From Zwartia hollandica (GTDB lineage Bacteria > Pseudomonadota > Gammaproteobacteria > Burkholderiales > Burkholderiaceae_B), in NCBI RefSeq assembly GCF_019923725.1, contig NZ_JAHXRI010000006.1, forward strand, positions 496,001 to 560,000: a DNA stretch of 64,000 nt, in the 5' to 3' direction. The number at the start of each line of letters is the position of its first letter. The first letter of the stretch is position 1. Positions 60,764-64,000 of the stretch are shown one piece after another. The notes below the pieces were generated by a model. It was not told the DNA's origin, ran no database searches, and saw only the letters and a list, made by a program, of their open reading frames with translations. The translations under genes were made by a program, and so were the position numbers.

Positions 60764-61540
60764 TCAGCGACCGACAAAAACCGCGGCGCGTTTTTCTAGG
60801 AAGGCGCGCTGCGCTTCTTTGGCGTCTTCTGTCTTCGCAATCGCAGCCGTCATGTCTTGTTCGTAGCGATAACCATCGCGCAGGCTCATGTCTTCGATTG
60901 CGTTGAGGGTTTGCTTGGCCAGACCAATAGAGAGCGGGCTCTTTGAGGCGATCGTATTGGCCAGTTCGATCGCAGCAGGCATCAGGCCTTCGGGTGTAGT
61001 CACTTGGTTCACGACGCCCAGGCGATAGAGCTCATCGGCCGGTACGCGATAGCCGGTGAACATCATCTTGCGCAGTGTGGTGTGGGGAAACAAACGCGCA
61101 GCGTGGCTGCCACCACCCAGTAGGCCGACATCGATCTCTGGTAGAGCCAAGCTGCCTTTCTCAGAAGTGAGTATCAGATCAGCAGAGGCGGCAATGGCCA
61201 ACCCTGCGCCCAGTGCAGGGCCGTTAATGGCGACGATGACAGGTTTGGTGCATTCGCGAATCGCATGAAAGCATTCGCGGGTGCGACGTGAGTGCGCGGG
61301 CAAGTCGCCTGGCCCTTTGATAATGGAGGAGCGACCTTTCAAATCTGCGCCAGCACAGAAAACCTTGCCTTCACCTGTGAGCACGACCGCACGCACCTCA
61401 GGGGTTTCGGAGATGAAGTCCATGGCGGCTGTAATTTCGTCACCGAGCACGCGCGACAGCGCATTGACCGGTGCGTTATTCATAGTCAGCACCGCGACGT
61501 GCCCGATGACCTCATATTTGAGCTGTGTAAAGTCTGGCAT
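60764..61540 (-). CDS. Enoyl-CoA hydratase/isomerase-family (crotonase) protein
   Basis: A 258-residue crotonase. VFCAGADLKG and INGPALGAGLAIAASADL form the oxyanion hole, and LALPEIDVGLLGGGSHAARL follows. The Glu of PEI (Glu164 of rat enoyl-CoA hydratase) is present, but the position of Glu144 (GGGCE in the rat enzyme) reads GAGLA, so one hydratase acid/base is missing. It may catalyse isomerisation, decarboxylation or hydrolysis rather than hydration. ATG at 61540. Together with the CaiB-type CoA-transferase downstream it suggests CoA-thioester degradation of an acid. Confidence 0.88.
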   Translation of the reverse strand: MPDFTQLKYEVIGHVAVLTMNNAPVNALSRVLGDEITAAMDFISETPEVRAVVLTGEGKVFCAGADLKGRSSIIKGPGDLPAHSRRTRECFHAIRECTKPVIVAINGPALGAGLAIAASADLILTSEKGSLALPEIDVGLLGGGSHAARLFPHTTLRKMMFTGYRVPADELYRLGVVNQVTTPEGLMPAAIELANTIASKSPLSIGLAKQTLNAIEDMSLRDGYRYEQDMTAAIAKTEDAKEAQRAFLEKRAAVFVGR

Positions 61541-61628
61541 AGCTTGTTTCCCCGTTGTTTTGTTTGTAATTAATCACAGATAGAATATCCTACAGAAAAA
61601 TACTAAATAAAACCTCAAGGAGATGGGA

Positions 61629-62630
61629 ATGAAACAGTCAATGAAACGAGTGCTGTGCCTAGGAGCGCTTCAGGCAGTCGGGCTAGCGATACTGGCAGGG
61701 CCCGTGTCTTTTGCGCAGGCTCAGAGCAGCGCGGGTGATTATCCTAATCGTCCCATCCGGATGATTGTGCCGTTTCCCCCAGGGGGAGCAGCCGATACGA
61801 CGGCACGCATGATTAGCGAGCCGATGGCTAAGCAACTCGGTCAGACGATCGTCGTCGAGAACAAACCCGGTGGCGGCGCGACGATTGGTGCGGCTTTTGT
61901 GGCGGCAGCACCTGCTGATGGCTATACGATTTTGTACACCACGCCTGGTCCACAAATCACGAATCCGTTTTTGATGAGTAAGCTGAACTACAACCCAGAT
62001 GACTTGTTGCCCGTGTCGTCGGTTGCGTCGTTTGCCAACGTGTTGGTGGTGCCGGTGAACTCACCCGCAAAAAACGTCAAAGAACTGATTGAGTATGCAA
62101 AAAAGAATCCTGGCAAAGTGAACTTCGGTAGCTCGGGTATTGGTGCGAGTAGTCATTTAGCCGGGCAGTTATTTAAAAGCATGGCCGGTGTTGATATTAC
62201 GCACGTCCCTTACAAGGGTTCAGGCCCGCTCGTGAGTGATCTGATTGCCGGGAACGTGCAGATGGCGATTGATAGTCTGTCGGTCTACCTGCCCCAGATC
62301 CGCGCGGGTAAGTTGCGTGCACTGGGTGTCGCGAGTCTTCAGCGTTCACCTATCGCCTCAGATATCCCGACGATCGCTGAACAGTTACCAGGCTTTGAGG
62401 CAAGCGCGTTGAACTACATCACGGTGCCGAAAGGCACGTCGCCCGCCATCATTAATAAGCTGAATCAGGCGGTTCTTGCCGTGGTGAACGACCCAGCCAT
62501 GAACAAGCGCATGATCGATGCTGGTATGGATCCCAAGACCAGTTCGCCCGCAGACCTCGCAAAGCAGATCGCCACCGAGCAAGCGAAGTGGAAGAAGGTG
62601 ATTTCTGAGTCAGGCGCCAAGGCGGATTAA
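61629..62630 (+). CDS. Bug/TctC-family periplasmic substrate-binding protein
   Basis: A 333-residue exported protein with a signal peptide of about 30 residues ending SFAQAQ. The mature part has YPNRPIRMIVPFPPGGAADT, VVENKPGGGATIGAAFVAAA and HVPYKGSGPLVSDLIAG, all family hallmarks. ATG 61629 lies six bases after AAGGAG; ATG 61623 lies right against it and is less likely. It is divergent from the crotonase/LysE pair and precedes the CoA-transferase gene, which suggests that it scavenges the acid that is then activated. Confidence 0.92.
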   Translation: MKQSMKRVLCLGALQAVGLAILAGPVSFAQAQSSAGDYPNRPIRMIVPFPPGGAADTTARMISEPMAKQLGQTIVVENKPGGGATIGAAFVAAAPADGYTILYTTPGPQITNPFLMSKLNYNPDDLLPVSSVASFANVLVVPVNSPAKNVKELIEYAKKNPGKVNFGSSGIGASSHLAGQLFKSMAGVDITHVPYKGSGPLVSDLIAGNVQMAIDSLSVYLPQIRAGKLRALGVASLQRSPIASDIPTIAEQLPGFEASALNYITVPKGTSPAIINKLNQAVLAVVNDPAMNKRMIDAGMDPKTSSPADLAKQIATEQAKWKKVISESGAKAD

Positions 62631-62652
62631 CGAAACATCACTAACTTGCTAA

Positions 62653-62673
62653 ATACCTACAAAAATTAGGTAT
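62653..62673. promoter_or_regulatory. Perfect seven-base dyad after the binding-protein gene
   Basis: ATACCTA (62653-62659) and TAGGTAT (62667-62673) are perfect inverted arms around seven bases. It could be an operator for the CoA-transferase gene or an RNA 3'-end hairpin. Confidence 0.35.
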
Positions 62674-62680
62674 AAAAGTA

Positions 62681-62710
62681 CAAAAACAGGGGCGTAATGC
62701 CCCATTTTTG
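62681..62710 (+). terminator. Rho-independent terminator, probably bidirectional
   Basis: GGGGC (62689-62693) and GCCCC (62699-62703) enclose GTAAT. They are flanked by CAAAAA and TTTTTG, which extend the stem and supply a T run on both strands. It ends the binding-protein transcript. Confidence 0.75.
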
Positions 62711-62755
62711 TGTTTGGCCATTTTCTTGTAAGATGTCCTACATCATAAGAATATT

Positions 62756-62799
62756 CTCGAATTCCGGAAAAGAATGAGCTGGAATTCGAGTTCTTTTTT
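62756..62799 (+). promoter_or_regulatory. Hairpin plus T run in the leader of the CoA-transferase gene
   Basis: CTCGAATTCC (62756-62765) and GGAATTCGAG (62781-62790) are perfect ten-base arms around a 15-base loop, followed by TTCTTTTTT (62791-62799). This has the form of an intrinsic terminator 15 bases before the ATG at 62815. It could be an attenuator, or an operator with a chance T run. Confidence 0.5.
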
Positions 62800-62814
62800 G
62801 TCTCGGAGACGTCA

Positions 62815-63993
62815 ATGCCTAAGTTACCCCTTAGCCGGTTCACGGTGCTGGATCTGACGCGTGTGCGTTCTGGCCCCGCGGCGGTACGTCAGTTTGCCGA
62901 TTGGGGCGCAAATGTCATCAAGATCGAAGAACCAGGCGATGTGCCTGACGACAAGCCGGGTGGTTCGTCGCAGTTCGCCGATTATCAGAACACTCATCGC
63001 AACAAGCGCAGCGTGACCTTGAACCTCAAGCACCCCGAGGGCAAGGCTTTGTTCATGGAAATGGTCAAGCAGGCCGACGTGGTGATCGAGAACTATCGCC
63101 CCAACGTCAAGTTCAAGCTCGGGATCGACTACGAATCACTGCGCAAAGTGAACCCGCGCATCATTTTGGCCAGTGTTTCGGGCTTTGGGCAGGACGGTCC
63201 TTATGTGGATCGGCCCGGTTTGGATCAAATCGCGCAGGGCTTGGGCGGCATCATGTCTGTGACGGGTGAGCCTGGTCGCGGTCCGATGCGCGCTGGTATC
63301 CCCGTTGCGGATCTGACCTCAGGTTTGTTCTGTGCGATTGGTACGCTCGTTGCGCTGCTCGAGCGCGAAGAATCGGGCGAAGGTCAGTGGGTGCAGTCCT
63401 CGTTGCTTCAAGCGCAGGTTTGGATGATGGACTTCCAGATCATGCGTTGGCTGATGAACAAAGAGATTCCAGGCCAAACGGGCAATAACCACCCGACCAC
63501 GGCCGCAACAGGCGTGTATCCAACTTCAGATGGCTTCATCAACTTGGCCGCGATGGGGACAGAAATGTTCGTGCGTCTGGTGAAGGCCTTGGGTCGTCCA
63601 GAGATCGCCGAAGACGCACGTTTCAAAGACATCAAGACGCGTGGCCAGCATCGACCTGCACTCAACGAATTAATTGCAGAATGCACCAAAGAAAAACCCT
63701 CGGCCTACTGGATTGACGTCTTCAACAAAGAAGGTGTGCCTTGCGGTTACATCAAGAACGTCAAAGAGACAATGGAAGACCCGCAGGTGGTGCACCTGGG
63801 GATGGCGAAGAAACTGCAACATCCTAAGCTCGGCGAGATTAGTGTGGTGAATCAGGCAGTGATCATGAGTCGCTCTAAGCGAGACGTGTTTACGGCTGCG
63901 CCAGACCGTGGCGAGCACAACCATGAGGTGTATGCAGAGTTTGGTATCAGTGCCGAGCGTGTCAACGCGTTGGCTAAAGCAGGTGCAATTTAA
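62815..63993 (+). CDS. CaiB/BaiF family III CoA-transferase
   Basis: A 392-residue class III CoA-transferase. FTVLDLTRVRSGPAAVRQFADWGA opens with the family N-terminus, and VIKIEEPGDVPDDKPG and NTHRNKRSVTLNLKHPEG are standard. The catalytic Asp is expected in the GRPGLDQIAQGLGGIMS region (DQIAQG). It moves CoA between an acyl-CoA and a free acid. Start ATG 62815 has CGGAGA about eight bases upstream. It lies downstream of the binding protein and opposite to the crotonase, fitting uptake, CoA activation and beta-oxidation-like breakdown of one acid. The gene is complete, ending ten bases from the window edge. Confidence 0.93.
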   Translation: MPKLPLSRFTVLDLTRVRSGPAAVRQFADWGANVIKIEEPGDVPDDKPGGSSQFADYQNTHRNKRSVTLNLKHPEGKALFMEMVKQADVVIENYRPNVKFKLGIDYESLRKVNPRIILASVSGFGQDGPYVDRPGLDQIAQGLGGIMSVTGEPGRGPMRAGIPVADLTSGLFCAIGTLVALLEREESGEGQWVQSSLLQAQVWMMDFQIMRWLMNKEIPGQTGNNHPTTAATGVYPTSDGFINLAAMGTEMFVRLVKALGRPEIAEDARFKDIKTRGQHRPALNELIAECTKEKPSAYWIDVFNKEGVPCGYIKNVKETMEDPQVVHLGMAKKLQHPKLGEISVVNQAVIMSRSKRDVFTAAPDRGEHNHEVYAEFGISAERVNALAKAGAI

Positions 63994-64000
63994 GTGACAA

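Noticed and set aside
1-64000. CRISPR arrays, insertion sequences, integrase or prophage genes, tRNA or rRNA genes
   Set aside because: None was seen on reading both strands; short or degenerate examples could have been missed without a search tool.

Overview
The window looks like a betaproteobacterial chromosome segment. The right-hand 16 kb carries three Bug/TctC-type periplasmic binding proteins, a CaiB-type CoA-transferase, an IclR regulator and small catabolic gene sets typical of Burkholderiales, most likely an Alcaligenaceae-like lineage. The taxonomic call is inference from gene content; no rRNA or tRNA gene was seen.

Positions 1 to about 48 kb form one large surface-polysaccharide (O-antigen, capsule or glycoprotein glycan) locus. 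It is visibly richer in A+T than the rest, has many strand switches and many overlapping start/stop pairs, and runs off the left edge. It holds nucleotide-sugar enzymes (WecE aminotransferase, RfbF/RfbG CDP-glucose branch, WecB epimerase, two further SDR enzymes, a dehydrogenase/Gfo-Idh-MocA fusion), a split transketolase, glycosyltransferases of families GT2, GT4, GT10 and a GnT-I-like type, and decorating enzymes (sulfotransferase, FkbM and other methyltransferases, an acyltransferase with SGNH domain, an SGNH hydrolase, a carbamoyltransferase module). Eight large polytopic proteins resemble GT-C transferases or related membrane families.

The most distinctive part is at 22.6-26.0 kb: a DUF212 membrane phosphatase-like protein, a UbiA-type phosphoribosyltransferase, and DprE1 and DprE2 homologues. 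Together these predict synthesis of polyprenyl-phosphate-D-arabinofuranose, the lipid-linked donor best known from mycobacterial cell-wall synthesis. Four DPM1-like GT2 domains in the same locus would make other polyprenyl-phosphate sugars, and the GT-C proteins are the natural users of such donors in the periplasm. No flippase, ABC exporter, recognised polymerase or priming transferase was found, so part of the system lies outside the window. Two GT-C genes are broken, one by a frameshift in a T run (34.8 kb) and one by an in-frame TAA (45.0 kb).

Positions 48-52.7 kb are a transition zone: a MetX-like alpha/beta hydrolase, a HicBA-type toxin-antitoxin pair, dTDP-glucose 4,6-dehydratase, a leucine-rich-repeat protein kinase and a truncated antitoxin-like ORF. 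Positions 52.7-64 kb are higher in G+C and hold catabolic and transport genes: (i) binding protein, HpaI-type aldolase and amidohydrolase, divergent from an IclR regulator with a dyad between them; (ii) BNR-repeat protein, carboxymuconolactone-decarboxylase-like protein and maleate-isomerase-like protein, divergent from a second binding protein; (iii) LysE exporter and crotonase; (iv) a third binding protein and a CaiB/BaiF CoA-transferase with a hairpin plus T run in its leader.
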